A stretch of DNA of 64,000 bases from Craurococcus roseus (GCF_039523795.1 NZ_BAAAFZ010000029.1:1-64000); one strand, 5' to 3'; numbered from the stretch's first letter, positions 30,575 to 40,691 are shown. Translations and numbers: made by a program. The notes: generated from the letters alone by a model not told the origin.

Positions 30575-31134
30575 GCCGTCCGGACCGAACCCGCAAGCGG
30601 ATCGGGCGGGGCGCGCCTTTCGGACAAAGTCCGGTGGTGGGACGGAGGCGCGGCGCCGTTCGGACGAATTCCCGGGGCGCGGTGGAGGCGTCGCGCCGTT
30701 CGGACGAAACCCGATGATGCGGCGGGCGCGTCGGGCCGCCCGGGTGGAATCCGGTGGCTGGACGGCGGTGCCGCGCCGTCCGGACGGAACGCCGGGACGC
30801 GGCGGAGGCGTTGCGCCGTTCGGACGAATTCCTGGGACGCGGCGGAGGCGCCGCGGCGTTCGGACGAATTCCCGGGGCGCGGCGGGGGCATCGCCCCGTT
30901 CGGACGAAACCCGCAAGCGCGGCGGAGGCGGTGCGCCTTTCGGACGAAATCCGTGGGGAGGGGCGGAGGCGATGCTGCTTCCGGACAAAATCCGCGGGAC
31001 GCGGAAGGGACGCCGTCGCGTCCGGACGAAGGCCGGGCACGGGAGGGCAGTCGCCTCGCTCGACCGAAGCCCGCGGGCGCGGCGGGGGCATCGCGCCGTT
31101 CGGACAAAACCGGGCGGGACGGCGGGGGCTCGTG
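30575..31134. repeat. 40-bp tandem repeat array between imuA and imuB
   Basis: About 14 degenerate units whose anchor CGGAC(G/A)AA falls at 30581, 30621, 30661, 30701, 30741, 30781, 30821, 30861, 30901, 30941, 30982, 31023, 31061 and 31101: exactly 40 bases apart for nine steps, then 41, 41, 38 and 40. The unit begins GCCGTTCGGACGAA, with a small dyad TTCG-GA-CGAA, and continues with a G/C-rich tail like GCGGCGGAGGCG. Because 40 is not a multiple of three, all three frames yield repeating peptides; I treat it as non-coding. It fills most of the 679 bases between imuA and imuB. No unique spacers, so it is not CRISPR. Confidence 0.9.
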
Positions 31135-31215
31135 CGGGGGGCGCGCTCAAGCCGCGGGATCGCCGGGTCGGCGGCGCTCCGGGCGTCGCGCGGCAGGTTC
31201 CTGCCCGTCCGGTCC

Positions 31216-32001
31216 TCATCGGCGGCGCGCGGTGGCGGCGGCGCGGACCGGGCGTGCGGGCTGATCGGCTTCGGTGGCGTCCTCGTCCCGTTCCAGCCGC
31301 TCCGCCGCGCCGCGCCAGACGACGCGCCAGTTCGCCGGCCTGCCGCCGCGGCAGCGCAGCAGGTCGAGGCTCCAGCGCGGGTCGCCGAGGTCGTGCGCCG
31401 CGGCGCCGCCGGTGCCGGCGAGGGCGCCGATCCGCCAGCGCGTCAGGGCGGCGGAGGCGCCGCCGCCCGCTTCTTCCTCCTCGTCCGGGCGGAGGAGGAG
31501 GCCGACCGCGCCGCCGGCTTCGGCGGCCAGTTGCAGGCGGCGCGCGGCGGTGAGGTCGAGCGAGCGCAGCACCAGGAGGGCGCCGGCGACGCCGGGGCAG
31601 CGCAGCGCTTCCTCCATCGCCCAAAGGCCGTCCACCGGGCGGGGCGCCTGCACCAGCACGAGGTCCGCGGGCGAAAGGCCGAAGCGGGCGAGGCCGGGTG
31701 GCCAAGCGTCCGGCTCGGGCGCGATCCACAGCACGGTGCCGCCCGCGCGCGCCAGCACCAGGGCGCAGAAGCCGGCCGCGGCGCCGGGTTCGGCGGCCAG
31801 CACCTCGTGCACCGCGGCGCGGGACAGCCCGCCGCCGGGGAGGGCGGCGTCCACCGATTCGCACAAGGGGATGCCCTGGCCGCCGTCCGCCGCCGCGCCG
31901 CCGCTCCGGTCCAGCCGCGCGATGCGGGCGCGCAGCGCCGAAATCAGGGCGGGGCGGTCCATGTCGCGGTCGGGCAGGCTATGATCGGGAGGTTGGCGCA
32001 T
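31216..32001 (-). CDS. imuA: ImuA, RecA-like SOS mutagenesis protein
   Basis: First gene of the imuA-imuB-dnaE2 translesion cassette; a RecA/SulA-related protein needed for DnaE2-dependent mutagenesis. The 261-residue product has the ImuA opening (ISALRARIARLD; LPGGGLSRAAVHEVLA) and the degenerate nucleotide-fold strands GTVLWIAPEPDAWPPGLARFGL and LLVLRSLDLTAARRLQLAAEA. The start at 32001 is the first ATG; an internal ATG 13 codons later (31962) is also plausible. A LexA site lies 17-31 bases upstream. imuB follows only after a long repeat array, unlike the usual close spacing. Confidence 0.9.
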   Translation of the reverse strand: MRQPPDHSLPDRDMDRPALISALRARIARLDRSGGAAADGGQGIPLCESVDAALPGGGLSRAAVHEVLAAEPGAAAGFCALVLARAGGTVLWIAPEPDAWPPGLARFGLSPADLVLVQAPRPVDGLWAMEEALRCPGVAGALLVLRSLDLTAARRLQLAAEAGGAVGLLLRPDEEEEAGGGASAALTRWRIGALAGTGGAAAHDLGDPRWSLDLLRCRGGRPANWRVVWRGAAERLERDEDATEADQPARPVRAAATARRR

Positions 32002-32017
32002 GGGACCGCGTGGCTGT

Positions 32018-32032
32018 GTTCACGTTATGTTC
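32018..32032 (-). promoter_or_regulatory. LexA (SOS) box upstream of imuA
   Basis: GTTC-ACGTTAT-GTTC matches the alphaproteobacterial LexA operator GTTC-N7-GTTC exactly (GAAC-N7-GAAC on the imuA strand). Its position just ahead of the imuA start would block transcription of the mutasome until DNA damage inactivates LexA. Confidence 0.85.
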
Positions 32033-32186
32033 GTTGAACGAAGCGGGTTCGGTCAAGCACTCCCTTTCGCGAAACGCCCGCGGATGCCAAGTGCTGTCGA
32101 AAACCGGCCGTGGGCATCGCCCGTTGGGGAGACCTTGAGCGCGCGCGCCATCCGCCACCACATCACCGGACCGCCCGGGAGGACCC

Positions 32187-33230
32187 ATGACGGCCGATTC
32201 GCAACACCCCACCCTGGTCCCGGTCGTGGACGGATTCGCCGGCGCGGTCGGCCAAACGCCGCTGATCCGCCTGCGCCGCGCTTCCGAGGCGACGGGGTGC
32301 GAGATCCTGGGCAAGGCGGAGTTCATGAACCCCGGCGGTTCGGTGAAGGACCGCGCGGCGCTGGGCATCATCGAGGACGCGGAGCGGCGCGGGCAACTCG
32401 TGCCCGGCGAGCCGGGGACGGTGGTGGAGGGCACGGCCGGCAACACCGGCATCGGCCTGACGCTGGTGGCGAACGCGCGCGGCTACAAGTCGATCATCGT
32501 GGTGCCGGAAACGCAGAGCCGGGAGAAGCTCGACTTCCTCCGCATGATCGGCGCCGACCTCAGGCTGGTGCAGCCCAAGCCGCTGCGCGACCCGGGCCAC
32601 TACGTCAACACCTCGCGGCGCATCGCCGAGGAGATGGCGGCGGGGGGCGAGCGGGTGGTCTGGGCAAACCAGTTCGGCAACCTCGCCAACGGCGAGGCGC
32701 ACGAGAAGACGACGGGGCCGGAGATCTGGGACCGGACGGAGGGGCGCGTGGACGCCTTCACCTGCTCCTGCGGCACCGGGGGCACGCTGGCCGGCGTGGC
32801 GCGCTTCCTGAAGGGGAAGAAGCCCGGCGTGCGGATCGTGCTGGCGGACCCGATGGGCAGCGGCCTCTACTCCTGGGTCAAGACGGGCGAGGTGAAGGCC
32901 GAGGGCAACTCGATCACCGAGGGCATCGGCCAGGCCACCGCCGTGCCCGGCAACCTGGAGCCGGCGCGGGGCGTGATCGACGACGCGGTGCAGGTGCCGG
33001 ACCCGGAGGCGTTGGAGCAGGTGTTCGACCTGTTGCAGCACGAAGGGTTGTCGATCGGCGGCTCGGCCGGCATCAACGTGGCGGCCGCCATTCGAGTCGC
33101 GCGCCAGATGGGGCCCGGCCATACGGTGGTGACGATTCTCTGCGACGGCGGGGCGCGCTACCAAAGCAAGCTGTTCAACCCGGAATTCCTGCGGGCGCGC
33201 GACCTGCCGGTGCCGTCCTGGTTGGCGTGA
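32187..33230 (+). CDS. cysK: Cysteine synthase A (O-acetylserine sulfhydrylase)
   Basis: PLP enzyme that makes cysteine from O-acetylserine and sulfide. The 347-residue product carries the PLP-lysine motif NPGGSVKDRAA near residue 50, the substrate loop GTAGNTGIGL, the glycine-rich phosphate loop SCGTGGTLAGV and the C-terminal CDGGARYQSKLFNPEFL. A GGGAGGA ribosome-binding site precedes the ATG. It is followed 19 bases later by cysE, the enzyme making its substrate, so the pair is an operon. The imuA promoter region is divergent. Confidence 0.95.
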   Translation: MTADSQHPTLVPVVDGFAGAVGQTPLIRLRRASEATGCEILGKAEFMNPGGSVKDRAALGIIEDAERRGQLVPGEPGTVVEGTAGNTGIGLTLVANARGYKSIIVVPETQSREKLDFLRMIGADLRLVQPKPLRDPGHYVNTSRRIAEEMAAGGERVVWANQFGNLANGEAHEKTTGPEIWDRTEGRVDAFTCSCGTGGTLAGVARFLKGKKPGVRIVLADPMGSGLYSWVKTGEVKAEGNSITEGIGQATAVPGNLEPARGVIDDAVQVPDPEALEQVFDLLQHEGLSIGGSAGINVAAAIRVARQMGPGHTVVTILCDGGARYQSKLFNPEFLRARDLPVPSWLA

Positions 33231-33249
33231 CGGGAGTCGGGAGACCCTG

Positions 33250-33951
33250 ATGGAACTGTTCGAACTCGCCCGCGCCATCCGCGCCCGCGACCCGGCCCGG
33301 CCCACCTGGCTGGAAGCGCTCACCTGCTACGCGGGGGTGCAGGCGGTGCTGGTGCACCGCTTGGCGCACGCGCTCTACCGCGCGGGGTGGCGGACCGCGG
33401 CGCGGATGGTGTCGCACACCTCGCGCTTCGTCACCGGCATCGAGATCCACCCCGGCGCCAGGATCGGCCGGCGGCTGTTCATCGACCACGGCATGGGCGT
33501 GGTGATCGGCGAGACGGCGGAGGTCGGCGACGACGTGCTGATCTACCACGGCGTCACCCTGGGCGGCCTGAGCCTCGACGCTTCCGGGCACGGCGGCAAG
33601 CGACACCCGACGGTGGGCGACGGCGCGGCGATCGGCGCCGGCGCGCAGGTGCTGGGGCCGATCACGGTGGGCGCCGGGGCGCGGATCGGCGCCAACGCGG
33701 TGGTGGTGGGCGACGTGCCGGCGGGCGCGAGCGTGGTCGGCATCCCGGCGCGGCCGCCGGGGGAGAACCGGGTGATGCCCGCGCCGCCCTTCGCCGGCGG
33801 CGCCTCGCCCGGCTACGGCCTGGGCGAGAAGCCTTGCGACCCGGTGGGCGAGGAGATGGCCGTGTTGCGCGCCGAGGTGGCGAACCTCAGGGCCGAGATG
33901 GCGGAGCTGCGGCGGCGCAGCGCTGCGAACGACGTGCGCGCGGCGGAGTAG
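33250..33951 (+). CDS. cysE: Serine O-acetyltransferase
   Basis: Acetylates serine with acetyl-CoA to give O-acetylserine for CysK. The 233-residue protein is of the short EpsC/SrpH-like class, with an N-terminal helical bundle and the left-handed beta-helix hexapeptide domain: EIHPGARIGRRLFIDHGMGVVIGETAEVG, then YHGVTLGG and GAGAQVLGPITVG (catalytic His in FIDHG and YHG). After the helix a Gly/Pro linker leads to a predicted coiled coil (EEMAVLRAEVANLRAEMAEL), an extension absent from many homologues. It lacks a plain C-terminal Ile tail that would dock in CysK. Confidence 0.93.
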   Translation: MELFELARAIRARDPARPTWLEALTCYAGVQAVLVHRLAHALYRAGWRTAARMVSHTSRFVTGIEIHPGARIGRRLFIDHGMGVVIGETAEVGDDVLIYHGVTLGGLSLDASGHGGKRHPTVGDGAAIGAGAQVLGPITVGAGARIGANAVVVGDVPAGASVVGIPARPPGENRVMPAPPFAGGASPGYGLGEKPCDPVGEEMAVLRAEVANLRAEMAELRRRSAANDVRAAE

Positions 33952-34156
33952 CGGCGGTGGGGGAGGGGGCGAAGACCTCCTCCGACTCGCTGCCTTGTCC
34001 GTTCTGGTCGGCCGCTTCGGATGCGGAGGGCGCGGTTCGGGCGTCGGCGCGGGGCGGTGTGCCCTTTCCGTCGTGGCGGGGTGAGCGTTTCCGCCCCTTT
34101 TCCGACCGGCTCGACCAACCAAGTGACCCGCCTCAGGGAAAGAGGAGACACCGCGC

Positions 34157-34588
34157 ATGGCCACCATCCACCGCACGGCCAAGGCTGCTTGGCAGGGCAC
34201 CGGCAAGGAGGGCACGGGCCAGCTTTCCACGCAGAGCGGCGTGCTGAAGGACGCCCGTTACGGCTTCCAGACCCGCTTCGCCGACGGGCCGGGCACCAAC
34301 CCGGAGGAGCTGATCGCCGCGGCGCACGCGGGCTGCTTCACCATGGCGCTGGCCTTCCAGCTCCAGGGCGCGGGCCACACGCCGGAGAGCCTGAACACCG
34401 AGGCGCGGGTTTCCATGGAGCAGGAGGGGAGCGGCTGGGCGATCAAGGCCGTCGCGCTCAAGCTGCAGGCCAAGGTGCCCGGGTGTGGCCCGGACGAGTT
34501 CCACAAGCTGGCCGAGGCGGCCAAGGCGAACTGCCCGGTGTCCAAGGTGCTGAACGCCGCCATCACGCTCGACGCCACGCTGGGCTGA
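34157..34588 (+). CDS. osmC: OsmC family peroxiredoxin
   Basis: Thiol-dependent organic hydroperoxide reductase of 143 residues. The two redox cysteines are in AAHAGCFTMAL (about Cys58) and AKANCPVSKVL (about Cys122). TNPEELIAAAHAGC is the OsmC signature, separating it from Ohr. A strong site AAAGAGGAG precedes the ATG. It lies after the cysteine genes but with a 205-base gap, so probably has its own promoter. Confidence 0.93.
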   Translation: MATIHRTAKAAWQGTGKEGTGQLSTQSGVLKDARYGFQTRFADGPGTNPEELIAAAHAGCFTMALAFQLQGAGHTPESLNTEARVSMEQEGSGWAIKAVALKLQAKVPGCGPDEFHKLAEAAKANCPVSKVLNAAITLDATLG

Positions 34589-34601
34589 TCGGCGGGCGAC
34601 A

Positions 34602-34637
34602 GGGAGGGACCGGGTCCGGCGCGGCCCGGCCCCTCCC
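34602..34637. terminator. Long hairpin between convergent genes
   Basis: GGGAGGG (34602-34608) pairs with CCCTCCC (34631-34637), and the inner CCGGG with CCCGG, leaving one mismatch and a short GC-rich loop. It lies between the stops of osmC and the convergent receptor gene and could terminate both. No T-tract. Confidence 0.55.
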
Positions 34638-34645
34638 AGGCCGCG

Positions 34646-35617
34646 TCAGCTATCGAGGGTGATGTTGTTGTCCCGGATCACCCGGCCCCACTTGGTGACT
34701 TCGGCGTTGAGGAAGCGGCGGCACCGTTCCGGGCCGCCCGCCGCCACGTCCGCGCCCTGCTCCTCGATGCGGCCGCGGATCTCGGGCGTGGACAGGACCT
34801 GTTGCATGGCGTCGTTCATGCGCCGGAGGATCGGCTCGGGCGTGCCGGCGCGACCGAGCATGGCCCACCAGGTCGGCGCCTCGAAGTCGGCGAAGCCCTG
34901 CTGGGCGAAGCTCTTCACGCCGGGCACGTGGCGCGTCTCGACGGCGGTGGTGACTCCGAGCGGGCGCAGCGCGCCGGATTTGATGTGCTGGCTGATGATG
35001 ACGACGTTGGACATGAACAGCGGCACTTGGCCGGACAGGGCGTCCTGCAAGGCGGGCCCGCCGCCACGGTAAGGCACGTGCGTCAGTTTGAAGTCGCCCT
35101 GCTGCTGCAACAGCGTCGTCGAGACGTGCGCGAGGCCGCCGATGCCCGAACTCGCGTAGCTGATCGTGTCCGGCGCCGCCTTGGCGGCTGAGACGACCTC
35201 CTGGAAGCTTTTCCAAGGGGTGCTCTGGTGGGCGACCATGGCCAGGGGGCCGGTTGCGACCAAGCTGACCGGGGCGAAGGCCTGCATGAGGCGGTAGGAC
35301 AGGCGCATCACCGTCTGGTTGGTCGCCTCGTTGTCGTAGGCGAGCAACCAAGTATGGCCGTCCGGCGCGGAGCGCGCCGCTTCGGTCGCGCCCACGGAAC
35401 CGGACCCGCCGCCCCGATTCTCGATGACGATCGGGCGCCCCAGCACCTCGGAGAGCTTCGGCTGGATGATGCGGGCCATGGTGTCGGTCGAACCGCCCGG
35501 CGGGAAGGGCACGATGAGGCGGAGCGGGCGCTCCGGCCACGCGGCGTTCTGTGCACGCAGGACGGAGGGCGCGGCGAGGGCGGCGGCGGTCAACCCGAGG
35601 ACCTGACGGCGGCGCAT
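34646..35617 (-). CDS. Bug-family (TctC-like) periplasmic solute receptor
   Basis: Extracytoplasmic receptor of the tripartite tricarboxylate transporter family (323 residues). It has a Tat-like or Sec leader MRRRQVLGLTAAALAAPSVL with cleavage after RAQ, then the family hallmarks WPERPLRLIVPFPPGGSTDTMAR and ENRGGGSGSVG, and HVPYRGGGPALQDALSGQV. No TctA/TctB membrane genes are nearby, as for most of the many Bug receptors in Acetobacteraceae and Burkholderiales. The ligand (a carboxylate in known cases) is unknown. Confidence 0.93.
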   Translation of the reverse strand: MRRRQVLGLTAAALAAPSVLRAQNAAWPERPLRLIVPFPPGGSTDTMARIIQPKLSEVLGRPIVIENRGGGSGSVGATEAARSAPDGHTWLLAYDNEATNQTVMRLSYRLMQAFAPVSLVATGPLAMVAHQSTPWKSFQEVVSAAKAAPDTISYASSGIGGLAHVSTTLLQQQGDFKLTHVPYRGGGPALQDALSGQVPLFMSNVVIISQHIKSGALRPLGVTTAVETRHVPGVKSFAQQGFADFEAPTWWAMLGRAGTPEPILRRMNDAMQQVLSTPEIRGRIEEQGADVAAGGPERCRRFLNAEVTKWGRVIRDNNITLDS

Positions 35618-35785
35618 AGGAACCCCTGCGGAATGAAGTCCCCGGACGATGCCGTGGCCGCCTATGCCGCGTCAACTTGAAAGCGAATTCGTCTAGTAGC
35701 TTTCTACAATGTTTCAGTTTAGGGAGAACACGGAGCCAGTGGTCGGGGCAGCAGGGCCTTGGCGCCCCGCTGCCGCACGCCGTCT

Positions 35786-37627
<1,842 letters not shown>

Positions 37628-37957
37628 CCGCCGACCCGCTCCCGCTTCTGGGCCCGGACTCCGGACGAACTCCCCCTCACCACGACGGCCAAAAGCCCGC
37701 GGGGGCGGGCTTGCCGGTTCCGTCCGGTAGAGGGGAGCGCGCCGCCGGGCGCGTCATCCCACATTAATAAACCTACATGGCCCCGCCGGACACCCACTTT
37801 CGGCGCCGCGAGCAAGGTTTGTTGGCTTAACTCAATAAGTTGGTGCGGCTTCCTGCCAACCACAACCCCAGATGCGCGATTCGCCTGCGAATGCTTTCTA
37901 CGCTCCTGACGCCGGGTTCCAGGCGCACCAATTATCAACAGAGCGCAGGAGGCGGAC
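37628..37957. other. Divergent promoter region of the sigma factor and msrA
   Basis: This 330-base stretch without a gene separates the divergent rpoD-like and msrA genes. The rpoD side carries a hairpin at 37693-37712. The middle is AT-rich (TTAATAAA near 37767; CTTAACTCAATAAGTT near 37826), likely holding promoters for both directions, but no clear -35/-10 pair could be fixed. Confidence 0.5.
37693..37712 (-). terminator. Terminator-like hairpin in the sigma-factor leader
   Basis: On the minus strand AAGCCCGC and GCGGGCTT (perfect 8-bp stem, 4-base loop CCCC) run into TTTT, the layout of an intrinsic terminator. It lies 66-85 bases before the sigma-factor start, on its own transcript strand, with only a divergent gene behind it. 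It could therefore be an attenuator rather than the end of another gene. Confidence 0.55.
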
Positions 37958-38524
37958 ATGGGTTCTGAGAAGAACGCGGGGCAAATTGAAACGGCGACTC
38001 TGGGCGGCGGGTGCTTCTGGTGCCTGGACGCGGTCTACCGCGGCCTGAAAGGCGTACGCCGGGTCGTTTCGGGCTACGCCGGCGGGCACCTGCCCAGCCC
38101 GACCTACGAGCAGGTCTGCGGCAAGGGGACCGGCCACGCCGAGGTGGTGCAGGTGGAGTTCGACCCGGCGGAGCTTTCCTTCGCTGACCTGCTGCGGGTG
38201 TTCTTCACCATCCACGACCCGACCACGAAGGACCGGCAGGGCGCCGACGTGGGGCCGCAGTACCGATCGGTGGTCCTGTTCCATTCGGAGGAGCAGAAGC
38301 GCACCGCCGAAGCGGTGATGGCCGAGGTCGCCCGGGCCGGGGTCTGGGACGGGGCGCCCGTGACGGAGCTCGTGCCCTTCACCGAGTTCTTCCCGGCCGA
38401 GCCCGAGCACCAGGACTATTTCGCCCGCAATCCTTGGAGCGGTTATTGCCGAGCGGTGGTCGCGCCCAAGGTGCAAAAATTCCGCAAGACATTCGCCGAC
38501 CGCGTGAAGCGGCCGGCGGCCTGA
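37958..38524 (+). CDS. msrA: Peptide-methionine (S)-S-oxide reductase MsrA
   Basis: Reduces the S epimer of methionine sulfoxide in proteins. The 188-residue product has the catalytic GGGCFWC motif with Cys19 as nucleophile, YAGGHLPSPTYEQVC, the conserved GHAEVVQVEFDP and YRSVVLF. The ATG is preceded by GCAGGAGG at ideal distance. It is followed 18 bases later by msrB, giving a complete repair pair. There is no signal peptide, so it is cytosolic. Confidence 0.95.
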   Translation: MGSEKNAGQIETATLGGGCFWCLDAVYRGLKGVRRVVSGYAGGHLPSPTYEQVCGKGTGHAEVVQVEFDPAELSFADLLRVFFTIHDPTTKDRQGADVGPQYRSVVLFHSEEQKRTAEAVMAEVARAGVWDGAPVTELVPFTEFFPAEPEHQDYFARNPWSGYCRAVVAPKVQKFRKTFADRVKRPAA

Positions 38525-38542
38525 CACGGGGAGACCGGACGC

Positions 38543-38980
38543 ATGGCCTTCTTCAAGCGCGAAACCGCCGCGCCCGCCGAGACCTACGAGGTGCAGAAGC
38601 CGGAGGACGAGTGGCGCCGGGAACTGTCGCCCGAGCAGTTCCGCGTGCTGCGCGGGCACGGCACGGAGCGGCCGGGCTCCAGCCCGCTCAACGGGGAGAA
38701 GCGCCCTGGCACCTTCCTTTGCGCCGGTTGCGGGCAGGCGCTGTTCGACGCCGGCGCCAAGTACGAGAGCGGCACCGGCTGGCCTAGCTTCTACGCGCCC
38801 ATCGGGGAAGGCGCGGTCGGTACCCAGACCGACCGCAGCTTGTTCATGACGCGCACGGAGGTCCATTGCGCCCGTTGCGGCGGGCACCTCGGCCACGTCT
38901 TTCCGGACGGGCCGAAGCCCACAGGCCAGCGGTACTGCATGAACGGCGCGGCGATGCGATTCGAGCCGCAGGAGGGCTGA
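38543..38980 (+). CDS. msrB: Peptide-methionine (R)-S-oxide reductase MsrB
   Basis: Reduces the R epimer of methionine sulfoxide. The 145-residue product has both zinc CxxC pairs (CAGCG and CARCGGHLGHVF), the GTGWPSFYAP motif and the catalytic Cys in RYCMNGAAMRF. A GGGGAGA ribosome-binding site precedes the ATG. Second gene of msrAB. Confidence 0.95.
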   Translation: MAFFKRETAAPAETYEVQKPEDEWRRELSPEQFRVLRGHGTERPGSSPLNGEKRPGTFLCAGCGQALFDAGAKYESGTGWPSFYAPIGEGAVGTQTDRSLFMTRTEVHCARCGGHLGHVFPDGPKPTGQRYCMNGAAMRFEPQEG

Positions 38981-38999
38981 CCGCCTGGACGGCGACGCC

Positions 39000-39371
39000 G
39001 TGCGGGAGGCCGGGGCCTTCCCCGTCTCCGCCGGCGTGCTGTTCGGCCTGGGCCCGGGCGGATTCGTGCTGCAATGGCACCACATGCTGGCCAGCGCCGG
39101 TTAGCCGGCCGACGGCGTGGCCGACCTCGAAACCGGCACCCTCGCGGACAGCCTTTCCACGCCAGCACCTACGCCTTCGTCCCCGCGGACCTCGCCGTGG
39201 CGGGGCGCGCGGCTGGCGCGCCTGGGCCGGCCGGGCGAGCTGCTGAAGGGCTTCGGCCTGTTCAACTCAGCGGAAGGCGCGGTGGACCGCCACCTGCCCG
39301 GTATCCACCGCGTCAGCGAGGCCGTGCCGCTCTACCAGCGGGTTCACTGGGACAGCGGCCCGTTCCTTTGA
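39000..39371 (+). pseudogene. Decayed DUF2243 membrane protein gene
   Basis: Fragments of one DUF2243 protein appear in successive frames: SAGVLFGLGPGGFV directly joined to LQWHHMLASAG (a deletion removes the usual stretch between them), then a TAG stop at 39102, then FHASTYAFVPADLAV in a second frame, and GFGLFNSAEGAVDRHLPGIHRV in a third, ending at 39371. Together they follow the order of intact DUF2243 proteins, multi-spanning membrane proteins of unknown role. It starts about 20 bases after msrB. Several independent lesions argue for a real pseudogene rather than sequencing error. Confidence 0.65.
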
Positions 39372-39515
39372 GGCGCCGCCATGCTCCCCGGCGGCCGGTT
39401 CCTGCCGTGGGCGGGCAAGGGGGAACGTCCGTTGCCGGGGCCGCCGCGCCTGGGCACCGTTGAGCCGCGGCCCTAGCCTGCGCCGGTTCACCACCGGCGA
39501 GGAGGCTTTGAAACG

Positions 39516-40691
39516 ATGCTGCCGTGCCAGCGGGCGCTGTTCGATATCCCGCGCGATGTTTGCTACCTGAACGCCGCCGGCTGGAGCCCGCTGCCCTTGG
39601 CCGTGCAGCAGGCCGGGCGCGCGGGCGTTGCGCGCAAGGGACGCCCTTGGGAGTTGGCGCCGGACTTCGCCGCCGCGCAACACGAGCGCGCCCGCGCGGC
39701 GGCGGCCCGGCTCATCGGTGCCGACCCCGGCGATGTCGCCCTCGTCCCGTCGGTGGGCTACGGCGTGGCCACGGCCGGCAAGGCGCTCGGCCCGCTCCCT
39801 GCCGGCTCGCGCGCGCTGGTGCTGGAGGACGACCATTCCTCGCCGGTGCTGGAGTGGCTGACACGCGCCCCCGCGGAGGGCTTCGCCGTGGAAACGGTGC
39901 GGCGGCCCGGCGACGGAGACTGGGCCGCGGCGTTGCTGGACGCCATCGAGCGGCCAGGCGCGCCGCCGGTGGCCGTCGCTTCCGTGTCGTCCGTGCACTG
40001 GTCGGACGGCGGGACGCTGGCGCTGGAAGGCGTTTCCCAGGCGTTGCGCGCGCGGGGCGCGGCGCTGGTGGTGGACGCGACCCACGCGGCCGGCGTGGTG
40101 CCGACGGACGTGGCGGCGCTCGATCCCGACTTCCTGGCGTTCCCCACCTACAAGTGGACGCTCGGGCCTTACGGACGCGCCTTCCTCTACGTGGCCAAGC
40201 GTCGGCAGGGGGAAGGGGCCTTGCCGCTGGAGCAGACGGCGCACGGCCGGCGGGGCGTCGCGGCCGACCGGGTGCCGTACCTGCGCGACCTGTCCTTCGC
40301 GCCCGGCGCGCGCCGCTTCGACATGGGCGAGCGCGACCACTTCGTTTCGTTGGAAATGGCCGCGGTGGGCATGGAGATGATGGCGGCCTGGGGCGCCGAT
40401 GCCATCGCGGCGCGGCTGCGGGCGCTGACGGACCGAATGGCGAAAGGGCTGAACGACGCGACGGGCGGCGGCGGCGTGCGGCTGGCGGTCGCGGAGCCGC
40501 GGCTGCGGGCGCCGCACCTCCTGTGCCTGGAACTGCCGGCAGGGATGCCCGAAGGGCTGGTGGAGCGGCTGGCCGCGGAAAACGTCCACGTCGCCGCGCG
40601 CGTGGGCCGCGTGCGCGTCAGCCCGCACGTTTACAACGACGAAGGGGACGTGGACCGGTTCGTCGCGGCGTTGCGGAGGCTGTTACAGTAG
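39516..40691 (+). CDS. Aminotransferase class V-fold PLP enzyme
   Basis: PLP-dependent enzyme of 391 residues in the class V (NifS/isopenicillin-N epimerase-like) group. The N-terminal YLNAAGWSPLP resembles the substrate loop, VDATHAAGVVP holds the PLP-ring Asp and His, and FPTYKWTLGPYG carries the Schiff-base lysine. It lacks the cysteine-loop features of a desulfurase. The reaction is unknown; neighbours do not help. A GGAGG site precedes the ATG. Confidence 0.88.
   Translation: MLPCQRALFDIPRDVCYLNAAGWSPLPLAVQQAGRAGVARKGRPWELAPDFAAAQHERARAAAARLIGADPGDVALVPSVGYGVATAGKALGPLPAGSRALVLEDDHSSPVLEWLTRAPAEGFAVETVRRPGDGDWAAALLDAIERPGAPPVAVASVSSVHWSDGGTLALEGVSQALRARGAALVVDATHAAGVVPTDVAALDPDFLAFPTYKWTLGPYGRAFLYVAKRRQGEGALPLEQTAHGRRGVAADRVPYLRDLSFAPGARRFDMGERDHFVSLEMAAVGMEMMAAWGADAIAARLRALTDRMAKGLNDATGGGGVRLAVAEPRLRAPHLLCLELPAGMPEGLVERLAAENVHVAARVGRVRVSPHVYNDEGDVDRFVAALRRLLQ

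Noticed and set aside
30537..31107. N-terminal extension of ImuB encoded by the repeat array
   Set aside because: All three minus frames and the plus frames are open over the array, each giving the same kind of Arg/Pro-rich repeating peptide; ImuB similarity starts only after 30536.
30575..31134. CRISPR array
   Set aside because: The 40-bp units are contiguous and degenerate with no unique spacers between identical repeats, and no cas genes are present.
33960..34140. Further copy of the 40-bp repeat near 33.99-34.10 kb (and near 2.11-2.16 kb)
   Set aside because: These places share short pieces such as GCGGTTCGGGCG but do not show the 40-base phasing or the full unit.
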